Origin: an uncultured Clostridium sp.
GTDB lineage: Bacteria > Bacillota_I > Bacilli_A > RF39 > UBA660
Direction: 5' to 3'
DNA length: 57,824 bases
Assembly: GCA_947427095.1 (NCBI GenBank)
Contig: CANEGO010000007.1
Span: forward strand, 1 to 57,824
Below, piece by piece: positions 26,536-35,174 of the stretch. The stretch's first letter is position 1. Each line of letters starts with the position of its first letter. The position numbers and the translations under genes were made by a program. Under the pieces are notes generated by a model. It did no database searches. It worked only from the letters and a program-made list of their open reading frames with translations, and had not been told where the DNA came from.

Positions 26536-26811
26536 CTAGAAGTTTTGTCCGCAGCAACCTGGATCAATGTTTGTTACTGTATTTTCTTCAGAACAGCTGT
26601 ATTCAGGTCTATATGTATGTTCTATTATGTGATTGTTAATAACTCTTGTGTGTATAGGGCAAACATGTTCCACTTGATGGCAAATGTTTCTTTCTACACA
26701 TCTTTCAATTACTGGTTCAACTATTGGTCCACAACCACATTGATTCATGTCGCCAAAGCCTTCTTGTTGCCAATTGTTTTTACAACAACACTTGTTATTA
26801 TTAAAAAACAT
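26536..26811 (-). CDS. cotD: CotD-like inner spore coat protein
   Basis: A 91-residue Cys/His-rich protein: CCCKNNW at the start, GCGPIVEPV, then the HVCPIHTRVINNHIIEHTY block that corresponds to the His-rich core of CotD, and GCCGQNF at the end. Eleven or more cysteines suggest cross-linking or metal binding in the coat. AAGGGGG precedes the ATG. A mother-cell type promoter (26834-26865) lies just upstream and a strong terminator just downstream, so it is a single-gene transcript. Confidence 0.8.
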   Translation of the reverse strand: MFFNNNKCCCKNNWQQEGFGDMNQCGCGPIVEPVIERCVERNICHQVEHVCPIHTRVINNHIIEHTYRPEYSCSEENTVTNIDPGCCGQNF

Positions 26812-26833
26812 TTAAAATCCCCCTTACCTACTT

Positions 26834-26865
26834 TATAGTATGAGAGTTTTAAATGTTTGAATAGG
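26834..26865 (-). promoter_or_regulatory. SigmaE/sigmaK-like promoter of the CotD gene
   Basis: The minus strand has CCTATT (26860-26865), 17 bases, then CATACTATA (26834-26842). The -10 fits both the sigmaE (CATACANT) and sigmaK (CATANNNTA) patterns. It ends 23 bases before the start codon. Confidence 0.55.
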
Positions 26866-26897
26866 TTATAGTTTAAAATTAACTACTTTTATACATT

Positions 26898-28205
26898 TTA
26901 AAAGGGCATCTTAAAATTACCGTTTTTCATCATTTTCATCATTTTTTGCATTTGTTCAAATTGAGTAAGTAGTTTATTTACTTCTTGTACTGTTGTTCCA
27001 CTACCATTTGCTATTCTTTGCTTTCTTGATGCTTTTATTATTTCAGGATGTTTTCTTTCTTTTATCGTCATAGAAGATATTATAGCTTCTAGCCTAGCAA
27101 ACTGTTTAGGGTCAATATTAATGTTATTAAGTCCCATCTTCCTAGCCCCTGGAAGTAATTTAAGTAAGTTTTCAAGGGGGCCAAGCTTCTTAATTTGTTT
27201 AAGCTGGGATAAAAAATCTTCTAAATCCATTTTACCAGCTTGAATTTTTTTAGCTGTGGACAAAGCTTCTTTTTCATCAATAACAGATTCTGCCTTTTCA
27301 ATTATAGACATGATATCTCCATTACCTAATATTCTAGATACCATTCTTTCTGGATTAAATTCATCTAGCCCATCTAACTTTTCAGACGTACCAATAAACT
27401 TGATAGGAACACCTGTTAGATGTTTCGCAGATAAAGCAACTCCACCTTTAGTATCTCCGTCCATTTTTGTTAAAATAGTTCCGGTAAGTGGTAACTTATC
27501 ATTAAATCCGGTAATTACGTTTATTGCATCTTGCCCTATCATCGCATCAATAACTAGTATTATCTCATTAGGTTTCACTTTTTCATTGATGTTTTTAAGT
27601 TCATTCATTAATTCATCATCAACGTGAAGTCTTCCAGCCGTATCTATTAAAACTAAATCATAACCACTTTCCTTAGCATGATTAACACCATTTTTAACTA
27701 TTTGGATAGCATCACCTTGCCCTTCATCATAAACTTCAATATTAAGCTCACGACCAAGTGTTTTAAGCTGCTCTATTGCTGCCGGTCTATATACGTCTGC
27801 TGCAATAAACATAGGTTTTTTAGCCTTTTTCTTTCTAAACAAATTACCTAACTTACCAATTGTGGTTGTTTTACCAGACCCTTGAAGACCAACTAACATA
27901 ATAATAGAAGGATTATCATTTAAAATAAGTTCTGCTTTATCATTACCTAATAAGTTTAATAATTCATCCTTTAAAATCTTTAAAAATACCTCTCCAGGTT
28001 TCAGAGATTTCTTAACCTCCTCTCCCAGTGCTTTTTCTTTAACTTTATTAGTAAACTCCTTTACCACCTTATAGTTAACGTCAGCCTCTAAAAGCGCAAG
28101 TCTTACATCTCTCATCGCGTCCTTTATATTATCTTCGGTTATTGTTCCATAACCTTTTATTTTACCTATCGCATTTTCTAGTTTTTCAGTTAAGCTTTCA
28201 AACAT
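26898..28205 (-). CDS. ffh: Signal recognition particle protein Ffh (SRP54)
   Basis: Ffh binds signal sequences and SRP RNA and delivers ribosomes to FtsY at the membrane. The N-domain (MFESLTEKLENAIGKIKG) is followed by the GTPase motifs GLQGSGKTTT, DTAGRL, the insertion-box DVYRPAAIEQL, TKMDGDTKGG and the closing FIGTSEKLDGL. The M-domain contains the RNA-binding SMTIKERKHPEII and IANGSGTTVQEVNKLL motifs and ends MMKMMKNG. The length (435) is normal. It is the last gene of ftsY-ylxM-ffh. Confidence 0.97.
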   Translation of the reverse strand: MFESLTEKLENAIGKIKGYGTITEDNIKDAMRDVRLALLEADVNYKVVKEFTNKVKEKALGEEVKKSLKPGEVFLKILKDELLNLLGNDKAELILNDNPSIIMLVGLQGSGKTTTIGKLGNLFRKKKAKKPMFIAADVYRPAAIEQLKTLGRELNIEVYDEGQGDAIQIVKNGVNHAKESGYDLVLIDTAGRLHVDDELMNELKNINEKVKPNEIILVIDAMIGQDAINVITGFNDKLPLTGTILTKMDGDTKGGVALSAKHLTGVPIKFIGTSEKLDGLDEFNPERMVSRILGNGDIMSIIEKAESVIDEKEALSTAKKIQAGKMDLEDFLSQLKQIKKLGPLENLLKLLPGARKMGLNNINIDPKQFARLEAIISSMTIKERKHPEIIKASRKQRIANGSGTTVQEVNKLLTQFEQMQKMMKMMKNGNFKMPF

Positions 28206-28216
28206 TTTTAATCACC

Positions 28217-28513
28217 TTAATCAAATATTCTTTCTATTTCTTCTTTCAACTCTTTATTATCTATTTTACTTATTATAAGCTTAAGTTTTTTCTCTTTATC
28301 ATATAACTTTAGTTTTTCTTCATAAAACATAAGCTTACTTTCAGTGCTTTTAATGTGCTTATGAACCGCATTACGACTAATACCACTATTTTCTGCTATT
28401 TCTCCTAGTGATAAATTGTCAAAGTAATAATCTTCAAAATACTTTTTATTATCCTCATTTAATAATTCGCCATAGTAATCATATAAAATAATTAAATCAT
28501 TTCTATTTTTCAT
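28217..28513 (-). CDS. ylxM: SRP-associated helix-turn-helix protein YlxM
   Basis: A 98-residue sigma70-region-4-like HTH protein: LSLGEIAENSGISRNAVHKHIKSTESKL is the helix-turn-helix. YlxM proteins sit beside ffh or ftsY in Firmicutes and are linked to SRP function. The start ATG follows the ftsY stop with one base between, and the ribosome site AAGGA is in the ftsY 3' end, so translation is coupled. Confidence 0.9.
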   Translation of the reverse strand: MKNRNDLIILYDYYGELLNEDNKKYFEDYYFDNLSLGEIAENSGISRNAVHKHIKSTESKLMFYEEKLKLYDKEKKLKLIISKIDNKELKEEIERIFD

Positions 28514-28514
28514 A

Positions 28515-29486
28515 TTACATCATGTCCTTAAATAATCCATATATATATTTTTCTATATCAAAGGTTTCTAAATCTTCTTCCTTTTCCCCAAGGCCAATAT
28601 ATCTAACTGGAATCCCCACTTCATCTTTTATAGCAAGAACTATACCACCTTTTGCGGTACCATCTAGCTTTGTTAAAATAATACCAGTTAAGTTAGTTAT
28701 TTCCTTAAAAGCTTTAGCTTGGCTTATACCATTTTGTCCTGTTGTAGCATCTATTATTAAAAACGTTTCATGAGGAGCTCCTGATATAATTTTATCACCA
28801 ACGTTATTTATTTTTTCAAGTTCTTTCATTAAGTTAACTTTATTTTGTAATCTACCTGCAGTATCTATTAATACCATATCATAACTATCCTTTAACGCCC
28901 TTTCTAAACCTTGATACACAACGCTTGCAGGATCAGTTGTAGTGTTGTCACTTACCACCTCACAACCTATTTTAACCCCCCAAGAAATAAGTTGTTCTAC
29001 TGCTCCGGCTCTAAAAGTATCCGCTGCAACTAAAAGTACTTTTTTACCTTCTTTTTTAAATCTAGATGCAAGCTTTGCAATCGTTGTTGTTTTTCCAACT
29101 CCGTTTACTCCCACAAATAAAAGAACGGTTGGTCCATTTTCATTATAATTTATTTTGTTTGATAAAATTTCATCATTTACGTATATTATAAATAGTTCAT
29201 CAACAATTATTTCTGTTAACATATTAGGATCTGTTATTTTTTCTTTTGATACTCTAAGTTGAAGTTTATCCATAAAATCCATAACCGTATTAACCCCAAT
29301 ATCAGCATTAATTAATAACTCTTCTAATTCTTCAAAATAATTATCATTTATCTCATCGTATTCCTTAGAAAGATTAGCAAGTTTATTAACAAAACTTTTC
29401 CTTGTTTTAGAAAGTCCTTTTTCGTAAGTTGACACACTCTTATCTTCTTTTTTTAAAGCATCTTTTATTTTACTAAATAGTCCCAT
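28515..29486 (-). CDS. ftsY: SRP receptor FtsY
   Basis: The membrane-associated SRP receptor GTPase. After a short basic/acidic N-terminus (MGLFSKIKDALKKEDKS) and N-domain, the G-domain carries GVNGVGKTTT, DTFRAGAVEQL, DTAGRLQNK, TKLDGTAKGG and RYIGLGEKEEDL. The long acidic A-domain of enteric FtsY is absent, as usual in Firmicutes. The first 14 bases overlap the end of the unknown gene at 29473. Confidence 0.96.
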   Translation of the reverse strand: MGLFSKIKDALKKEDKSVSTYEKGLSKTRKSFVNKLANLSKEYDEINDNYFEELEELLINADIGVNTVMDFMDKLQLRVSKEKITDPNMLTEIIVDELFIIYVNDEILSNKINYNENGPTVLLFVGVNGVGKTTTIAKLASRFKKEGKKVLLVAADTFRAGAVEQLISWGVKIGCEVVSDNTTTDPASVVYQGLERALKDSYDMVLIDTAGRLQNKVNLMKELEKINNVGDKIISGAPHETFLIIDATTGQNGISQAKAFKEITNLTGIILTKLDGTAKGGIVLAIKDEVGIPVRYIGLGEKEEDLETFDIEKYIYGLFKDMM

Positions 29487-30420
29487 ATCCTTTATTATCT
29501 TCCCTTCTGTTAAACTTCTTTATTCCTAACACATAATCCATACAATACCATTGAAAATTTGAATTGTTTTCTTTAATGCTATTTGTAACCATATCTATCA
29601 TGGGTTCTAAATCTAAAAACTCAGCTTCACTTTTAAGATCTTTAACATCATTAGCAAACATATATGCCATACCAGTTGTTTGAGTATTTTTGTTTCCTGT
29701 ATAAATAAATAAGTTTATAATGAAAGCAACTAATTCCTTTTGTTTACCACTAAATTGCTTATCCAAACACAAATGCTTTACTATACTCATTGGAAAATTA
29801 TCATTATCATCAAGTAAAGCTTTTTTTACTCTTTTATTTTCTATTTTAGTTTCTTTATCAATTGAACTAGAAATTATTTTACCTTCGTACACACCATAAT
29901 AAACACTATATAATATTTGATCATTCCCACTATTTTTAAGCGATAAAAAATTAATAAAATTACTAATTGCTTCGTAATTTTCTTCCACGCTTAAATGTCT
30001 TATAATCTCTGCTGCTTTTAACATGATTGCAACAACCATGGTAATCGAAAAATGTTCACTAAGTTTTCCTTTTAACAAATAAATTTCCTCATAACACCTA
30101 CTTAAAAATGTACTTGGGCATAACTTCATGAAGTTATTTAATATATATAATGATGTCAATTCATTATATTCATATTTATTACTTGCTTTATTTACATCAT
30201 CTTTTAATTCATCTTCGAACATTTTAGTAAGATAATTAGACGAAGTAACTAAGTTCGTTATACTTTTTTGAATTTCTTCTGCGTTCTTTAAAGTTTTAAT
30301 TTTGTTTCCGGTTTTTAAAGCTTCTTCACTATAATCTAATATGGCCTTTGCTAAATAATCAGTCCTAGCAAGTTTTTCTAAAGCTTCTTTTATTAGTCTA
30401 TAATTTAAAAACGGTTTCAT
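29473..30420 (-). CDS. Uncharacterised protein upstream of ftsY
   Basis: Not recognised. A 315-residue helical cytoplasmic protein, start ATG at 30420 with AGAGGTG upstream. Cysteines lie in LCPSTFLSRCYEE and KHLCLDKQF. It overlaps ftsY by 14 bases and is the first gene of the ftsY-ylxM-ffh unit. In Bacillus this place is held by smc or rnc; it resembles neither. The tail runs FQWYCMDYVLGIKKFNRR. Its promoter (30441-30469) is divergent from that of the RNase J gene. Confidence 0.7.
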   Translation of the reverse strand: MKPFLNYRLIKEALEKLARTDYLAKAILDYSEEALKTGNKIKTLKNAEEIQKSITNLVTSSNYLTKMFEDELKDDVNKASNKYEYNELTSLYILNNFMKLCPSTFLSRCYEEIYLLKGKLSEHFSITMVVAIMLKAAEIIRHLSVEENYEAISNFINFLSLKNSGNDQILYSVYYGVYEGKIISSSIDKETKIENKRVKKALLDDNDNFPMSIVKHLCLDKQFSGKQKELVAFIINLFIYTGNKNTQTTGMAYMFANDVKDLKSEAEFLDLEPMIDMVTNSIKENNSNFQWYCMDYVLGIKKFNRREDNKGYGTI

Positions 30421-30440
30421 AATAAACACCTCTGTCAATT

Positions 30441-30469
30441 ATTATAACAAACAATAGACAAAAGTTCAA
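30441..30469 (-). promoter_or_regulatory. Promoter for the ftsY unit
   Basis: On the minus strand TTGAAC (30464-30469), 17 bases, TATAAT (30441-30446). It overlaps the divergent RNase J promoter, so the two could compete for polymerase. Confidence 0.55.
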
Positions 30470-30483
30470 AAAAATAGTATAAT
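30455..30483 (+). promoter_or_regulatory. Promoter for the RNase J gene
   Basis: TAGACA (30455-30460), 17 bases, TATAAT (30478-30483). An imperfect hairpin of GTTAAT with ATTAAC (about 30491-30512) lies in the leader before the ribosome site. Confidence 0.6.
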
Positions 30484-30542
30484 TTTATTCGTTAATTCTT
30501 TTTTAATTATTAACCAAAAAAGAAAGGAGTTTATAAATATAA

Positions 30543-32222
30543 ATGAAAATTTTTGATACTAATCGTGCTGAAACACTAGTAGTTGCGCTAGGTGGTTTAG
30601 GAGAAGTCGGAAAAAATATGTACGCAATAATGCACGATGATGAAATTATTATAATCGATGCCGGAGTAATGTTCCCAAAAGATGAGTTAATGGGAATTGA
30701 TTACGTCATTCCAGACTTTTCTTTTCTTAAGAAAAATGAAGAAAAGATAAAGGCTTTATTTATTACCCATGGCCATGAGGATCATATAGGAGCGATTGCG
30801 TTTTTACTACAAACGGTAAACGTCCCTTACATATATGCTCCAAATCAAGCTTGTGGATTAATTAAAAGAAAACTTATGGATAGAAACATAAGTTATGATA
30901 ACTTAAAAGTTTATAACGAAAATACGAAAGTAAAATTTAAACATCTAACAGTTGAGTTTTTTGCAACAACTCACTCAATACCAGATTCACATGGAATTAT
31001 AATAAGCACTCCAAATGGTAAAATAGTTGAAACTGGAGATTTTAAGTTTGACTTAACACCAATTGGGCCAATGAGTAATATTCATAAAATGTCTGATACT
31101 GGAAAATCAGGTGTTAAGCTTTTAATGAGCGAATCAACTAATGCTTTATCCTCTGGCTTTTCAATGAGTGAATCAAAGGTAGAAGAAGAATTACAAGAAA
31201 TATTTGAGAAGAAAAAAGGTAGAATTATCGTGGCTACTTTTGCATCAAATATTTATAGACTTAAACATATAGTAGAAACATGTAAAAAAAATAATAGAAA
31301 AATTGCTTTATTTGGAAGAAGCATGGAAAATAATATTGAAATATCAATTGAAGGTGGATACATAAAGGATGATAAAATATTTGTATCACCTGATGTTGCC
31401 AATACTCTTCCTCCAGAAGAAATATGCTTACTTTGTACCGGATCCCAAGGAGAACCTCTTGCGGCGTTATCAAGAATTGCAAATGGTACTCATAAACAAA
31501 TAAAATTAAGACCAACTGATACGGTTATCTTTTCTTCTAATCCTATTCCAGGTAATAATGCTAGCGTTGCTAAAACAATAAATCAGTTATATTTACAAGG
31601 TGTTGAAGTCTTTGTAAATAATTCAGAAAATGAAATACATACATCTGGGCATGCTAACCAAGAGGAATTAAAATTAATGATAAGATTGTTAAAGCCAGAA
31701 TACTTTATGCCAATACATGGTGAATATAGAATGCTTAAAGCTCATCAAGATCTAGCCATAGACTGCGACATTCCAAAAGAGAAAACATTCTTACTTGAAA
31801 ATGGAGACGTCCTAGCATTAAATAAAAATGGCGTAAGAAAAGTCGGCAACATAGGAGCTGATGATGTATACGTTGATGGTAATAGAATTGGAGATATTGG
31901 AAACGTTGTTATAAGGGATAGAAAAATAATGGCAAATGATGGTATATTAGTTGCCATATGCAATATTAACATGGATAATCATAAACTATTAGGTAAAATA
32001 AACATAACGACACGTGGTTTTATTTTAGTAAATGAAAACGAAGAATTATTAAAACAGATTGAAGAGGTTGCAACTAATACAGTAAATAAAGAATTAACAA
32101 AGAAAAATGTCAATTATAGTGAGTTAAAAGGACAAATAATAAGTAACCTATTAACCTTTGTGTTTGAAAAAACCGGTAGGAGACCTATAATATTACCAGT
32201 TATATTAGATGTAAAAAAATAG
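30543..32222 (+). CDS. rnj: Ribonuclease J
   Basis: A beta-CASP metallo-beta-lactamase RNase with 5'-3' exo- and endonuclease activity in mRNA decay and rRNA maturation. The zinc motif T-H76-G-H78-E-D80-H81-I-G is intact, as are the GGLGEVGKNMY start, IPDSHG, ETGDFKFD and the beta-CASP signatures SNPIPGN and TSGHA. The C-terminal domain reads EEVATNTV onward and ends VILDVKK. Length (559) is normal. Transcribed alone between divergent and convergent neighbours. Confidence 0.96.
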   Translation: MKIFDTNRAETLVVALGGLGEVGKNMYAIMHDDEIIIIDAGVMFPKDELMGIDYVIPDFSFLKKNEEKIKALFITHGHEDHIGAIAFLLQTVNVPYIYAPNQACGLIKRKLMDRNISYDNLKVYNENTKVKFKHLTVEFFATTHSIPDSHGIIISTPNGKIVETGDFKFDLTPIGPMSNIHKMSDTGKSGVKLLMSESTNALSSGFSMSESKVEEELQEIFEKKKGRIIVATFASNIYRLKHIVETCKKNNRKIALFGRSMENNIEISIEGGYIKDDKIFVSPDVANTLPPEEICLLCTGSQGEPLAALSRIANGTHKQIKLRPTDTVIFSSNPIPGNNASVAKTINQLYLQGVEVFVNNSENEIHTSGHANQEELKLMIRLLKPEYFMPIHGEYRMLKAHQDLAIDCDIPKEKTFLLENGDVLALNKNGVRKVGNIGADDVYVDGNRIGDIGNVVIRDRKIMANDGILVAICNINMDNHKLLGKINITTRGFILVNENEELLKQIEEVATNTVNKELTKKNVNYSELKGQIISNLLTFVFEKTGRRPIILPVILDVKK

Positions 32223-32245
32223 ATGTTTTAAAACATCTATTTTTT
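32214..32245. terminator. Bidirectional terminator, 32-bp perfect palindrome
   Basis: Arms 32214-32229 and 32230-32245 are exact reverse complements centred on TTTTAAAA, with A- and T-runs at either end. It serves the convergent RNase J and TasA-like genes and overlaps both coding ends. Confidence 0.85.
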
Positions 32246-32924
32246 AATTAGTTGGACATTGAACCTTATTATATAAAACATCATCAATCTCCGATATATC
32301 ACTACCATCAATAAAACCATCGTGATTAAAATCATACATTGTCGGACAGCTTATTGGATCTTCTGGATCTAATATATAACTAGCACAATCATTAACAATT
32401 TGTTCCATTTTTTTTAATTCATTACAGGCTTCCACCTTATTTGCTACCTGCTTATATCCAACTTCCAATACTACTGTTGCATTTTCCTCCTCTGTACTAT
32501 TATTATTTTCATCCCAGTATATTCTTATGGTTGAAGCTTTTATATCATTAGAAGCATAATATAAGTTATTAATAACAAAATATGTTTTTATTCGCTCGGT
32601 CTCTCCTTTTATATTATATCCCGTATAAAGTGCATCTATCGTTCCTGCGTTCTTAACGCTATAAGTCACATCTACATATGCTCCTGGGTATTCTAAACGA
32701 GGAATATTTATTGTAAGTATTTTTCCATCAGCACTTATATTTGTGGTTGCCCCACTAGATCCAGTCTCTTTAGATATACTTGCATTTAACATTTTTATAT
32801 TAAAATCCCCTTTTGCTGTTGCAGTACCATTAATTGTAATAGTCTCACTAAATATTGCATAACCTACCATCATGGTTACCATAAGGGCTAACACTCCTAT
32901 TATTATTCCTTTTTGTTTATTCAT
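32244..32924 (-). CDS. TasA/camelysin-like secreted protein with C-terminal EF-hand
   Basis: A 226-residue surface protein. Residues 6-25 are a signal or anchor helix (GIIIGVLALMVTMMVGYAIF) followed by SETITINGTATAKGDFNI, a pattern of SipW-processed TasA/camelysin-type proteins. Residues 40-160 are a beta-rich domain. The C-terminus (198-209) is a canonical 12-residue calcium loop, D-F-N-H-D-G-F-I-D-G-S-D, as in dockerin repeats, but only one copy is present. Four cysteines near the C-terminus may form disulfides. The gene sits behind a promoter with a G9 tract in the spacer. TasA-like assembly is a guess. Confidence 0.7.
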   Translation of the reverse strand: MNKQKGIIIGVLALMVTMMVGYAIFSETITINGTATAKGDFNIKMLNASISKETGSSGATTNISADGKILTINIPRLEYPGAYVDVTYSVKNAGTIDALYTGYNIKGETERIKTYFVINNLYYASNDIKASTIRIYWDENNNSTEEENATVVLEVGYKQVANKVEACNELKKMEQIVNDCASYILDPEDPISCPTMYDFNHDGFIDGSDISEIDDVLYNKVQCPTN

Positions 32925-32961
32925 ACATTTACTCCTTTACTACCTTTATTATTACCTATTC

Positions 32962-32989
32962 ATAATAACATATACCCCCCCCCAGTCAA
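32962..32989 (-). promoter_or_regulatory. Candidate phase-variable promoter (G9 in the spacer)
   Basis: On the minus strand TTGACT (32984-32989) is followed by nine Gs (C9 at 32975-32983), seven more bases, then TATTAT (32962-32967). The spacer is 16 bases, one short of the 17-base optimum, and a run of nine identical Gs within it is prone to slippage. AAAGGAG then leads to the TasA-like gene start at 32924. Confidence 0.65.
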
Positions 32990-33014
32990 TATTTTAAAAA
33001 CTTGTGTAAAATAA

Positions 33015-33038
33015 AAAAGATAGTCTTAACTATCTTTT
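33015..33038 (-). terminator. Terminator of the two-component system
   Basis: AAAAGATAGT (33015-33024) and ACTATCTTTT (33029-33038) form a 10-bp stem with a 4-base loop, overlapping the histidine kinase stop codon region and followed by a T-run on the minus strand. Confidence 0.75.
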
Positions 33039-34504
33039 GGAAAATATACTCTAAACGTAACACCATCTTTACAATTTATAACATCACATTTACCATCATG
33101 TAAATCCATTATTGCTTTTACAATCGTAAGACCGAGACCTGTACCTTCCTTATTTCTAGTACTTTTATCTTTATAATAAGAATTGAATATATTTTCAAGA
33201 TCTTCCTTCTTAATATTATCACCGGAATTAAATACTTCGTAACAAAAATACTCCTCTTTAATATAAGTTTTAATTTTAATAATATTTTCATTTTTAACGA
33301 ATTTAATTGCGTTCATTATAATGTTTTCTATAACCTTCGTTAATTGTTTTTTATCAGCTCTTATAACTTGATTACCATTAAATGACGTTTTTAAAATAAT
33401 TTTTTTATTACTAATTTTTACATTTAATTTTTCTATTTCTTTTTTTATAATCTCCTCTACATTAACCTTCGTTTTATCTAAAGAAATATTACCACTTTCT
33501 AATTTAGATAGTTCTAAAAATTCATGCACCAAATCACTTAATCTTTCGGATTCACTTATTACTAATTCTATATTTTTTCTTGATTCTTTATCTTTTATAT
33601 CACTTAACATCAACTGGGAATATCCAGATATTATTGTAAGTGGGGTTTTAAACTCATGAGATATATTTGCTATTAATTTTTTTCTAGCATTTTCCTGTTT
33701 TTCTTTTTCTATTAAGTCTTTCTTTAACTGTTTATTAGCTTCCTCTAATTTCTTTATATTTTCTTCTAGCTTATCACTCATTTTATTAATATTACTAAAT
33801 AAATCGCCTAACTCATCATTGGTGTTAACCTCTATTTTTTTATTGAAATTGAGATTAGCTATATCATCGGTAACATCCTTTATTTCATCAATTTTTTTAC
33901 CAAAAATCTTTGATATAAGATATGAAATAAATAAAAGTATAGCAAAAGTAATAATGGAAGTTATAACAATTACGATTATTGTTGTTTTAGCATCTTTCCT
34001 AATTGATTCTATAGAAGTAGATATTATTGTATATCCATCTTCTACACGTCCTACTAAATGTAAATCATAGCCACTTTTTCTATAATTTTTTAAAGTTATT
34101 ATTCTACTTTTATCATTCTCTAAAGAATTTAATAGCATTAAATCAAGATCAGTAAACCTACTATTCATCTTATCACTAAATATAGTATAAGAAACATTTA
34201 AATTACTATCCAATAGTTTTATCTTTATACCATTGTTATTAGCATTATATATAGTATCGATTAGTTTATCTTCATAATTAACACTTTTAATTACCTTTGA
34301 ATACTCTTTTTTTAACTCCTTTTTTTCTAATCCTAAATATATATCATTAATCGATATTTTAACAATTAATAAATTAATGATTATATTTAAAATTATGAAT
34401 ATCCCTACCCCTATGAATATTTTAAATTTAATTGATACTCTTTTTTTATTTAACAAATATATAACCTGTTCCTGAAGACGTTTTAATGTATTTTTTATCT
34501 TCAT
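33026..34504 (-). CDS. Sensor histidine kinase
   Basis: A 492-residue PhoR/VicK-style kinase. Transmembrane helices lie at about 27-48 and 175-198, enclosing an extracytoplasmic sensor of about 125 residues. HAMP follows (199-250), then HisKA with the phospho-accepting H283 in ANISHEFKTPLTIISGYSQL, and HATPase with VIENIIMNAIKF (N box) and GTGLGLTIVKAI (G box). Its start overlaps the end of the response regulator gene by 59 bases, an unusually long overlap; a TTG near residue 18 at the regulator stop codon is an alternative start. Signal unknown. Confidence 0.92.
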   Translation of the reverse strand: MKIKNTLKRLQEQVIYLLNKKRVSIKFKIFIGVGIFIILNIIINLLIVKISINDIYLGLEKKELKKEYSKVIKSVNYEDKLIDTIYNANNNGIKIKLLDSNLNVSYTIFSDKMNSRFTDLDLMLLNSLENDKSRIITLKNYRKSGYDLHLVGRVEDGYTIISTSIESIRKDAKTTIIVIVITSIITFAILLFISYLISKIFGKKIDEIKDVTDDIANLNFNKKIEVNTNDELGDLFSNINKMSDKLEENIKKLEEANKQLKKDLIEKEKQENARKKLIANISHEFKTPLTIISGYSQLMLSDIKDKESRKNIELVISESERLSDLVHEFLELSKLESGNISLDKTKVNVEEIIKKEIEKLNVKISNKKIILKTSFNGNQVIRADKKQLTKVIENIIMNAIKFVKNENIIKIKTYIKEEYFCYEVFNSGDNIKKEDLENIFNSYYKDKSTRNKEGTGLGLTIVKAIMDLHDGKCDVINCKDGVTFRVYFPKDS

Positions 34505-35090
34505 CTATTTTCCTTCTTATCCTTTTAATATTAGTATCAACAACCCTATCATCTCCGAAATAGTCTATTCCCCATACCCTATTTAGTATTTGATCGCGGG
34601 TTAAAATCATATTTGGGTTTTCAAAAAAATATTCTAAAATTAAATATTCTTTTTTAGTAAGAGATATTAACTTACCACTTTTTATTATGCTGCGTTGCTC
34701 TTTTACAAGCTCTAAGTCATTAGTATCATCAAGGTTAATTAGTTTTTTTATCCTAAGCAAAAGCACTTCAAGATTAAAAGGTTTAGTTATAAAGTCATTT
34801 GCACCTACTTCAAGTCCTTCTATTTCATCTTCATCTTCACTTTTAGCAGTAAGCATAATAATTGGTACATTACTTATTTTTCTTATTTTTTTTGTACAAG
34901 TAACTCCATCCATTTCTGGCATCATTACATCCATTAATACCAAATTAATGCTATCCTTGTTCTTAGTAAATAAATCAAGTCCTTTAACACCATTTTCAGC
35001 TTCAAGACATTTAATATCATATTTACTTAAATACTTTTTAATTATTGTTCTAATACTTATTTCATCTTCTATAATTAAAACTTTAAGCAT
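34446..35090 (-). CDS. Response regulator, OmpR/PhoB family
   Basis: A 214-residue DNA-binding regulator. The receiver domain has the acidic pair in IIEDE (residues 8-10), phosphorylation site D54 in LVLMDVMMPEMDG, the switch Thr in IMLTAKS and Lys in DFITKPF. The winged-helix output domain ends LNRVWGIDYFGDDRVVDTNIKRIRRKI and TGYIFVK. It is transcribed with its kinase from a near-consensus promoter at 35117-35145. The regulon cannot be told from this window. Confidence 0.94.
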   Translation of the reverse strand: MLKVLIIEDEISIRTIIKKYLSKYDIKCLEAENGVKGLDLFTKNKDSINLVLMDVMMPEMDGVTCTKKIRKISNVPIIMLTAKSEDEDEIEGLEVGANDFITKPFNLEVLLLRIKKLINLDDTNDLELVKEQRSIIKSGKLISLTKKEYLILEYFFENPNMILTRDQILNRVWGIDYFGDDRVVDTNIKRIRRKIDEDKKYIKTSSGTGYIFVK

Positions 35091-35116
35091 AATACTCCTC
35101 CTGATATTTATATTCT

Positions 35117-35145
35117 ATTATAATGTTTTGTTCAAAATGTGTCAA
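35117..35145 (-). promoter_or_regulatory. Consensus sigmaA promoter of the two-component operon
   Basis: On the minus strand TTGACA (35140-35145), exactly 17 bases, TATAAT (35117-35122), followed by AGGAGGAG and the regulator ATG. Both hexamers match the consensus fully. Confidence 0.85.
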
Positions 35146-35149
35146 AATA

Positions 35150-35174
35150 AAAGATATAGGTTTACTATATCTTT
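35150..35174 (-). terminator. Terminator after the coiled-coil gene
   Basis: AAAGATATAG (35150-35159) pairs with CTATATCTTT (35165-35174) around a 5-base loop; T-rich on the minus strand. It separates the coiled-coil gene from the two-component promoter. Confidence 0.75.
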
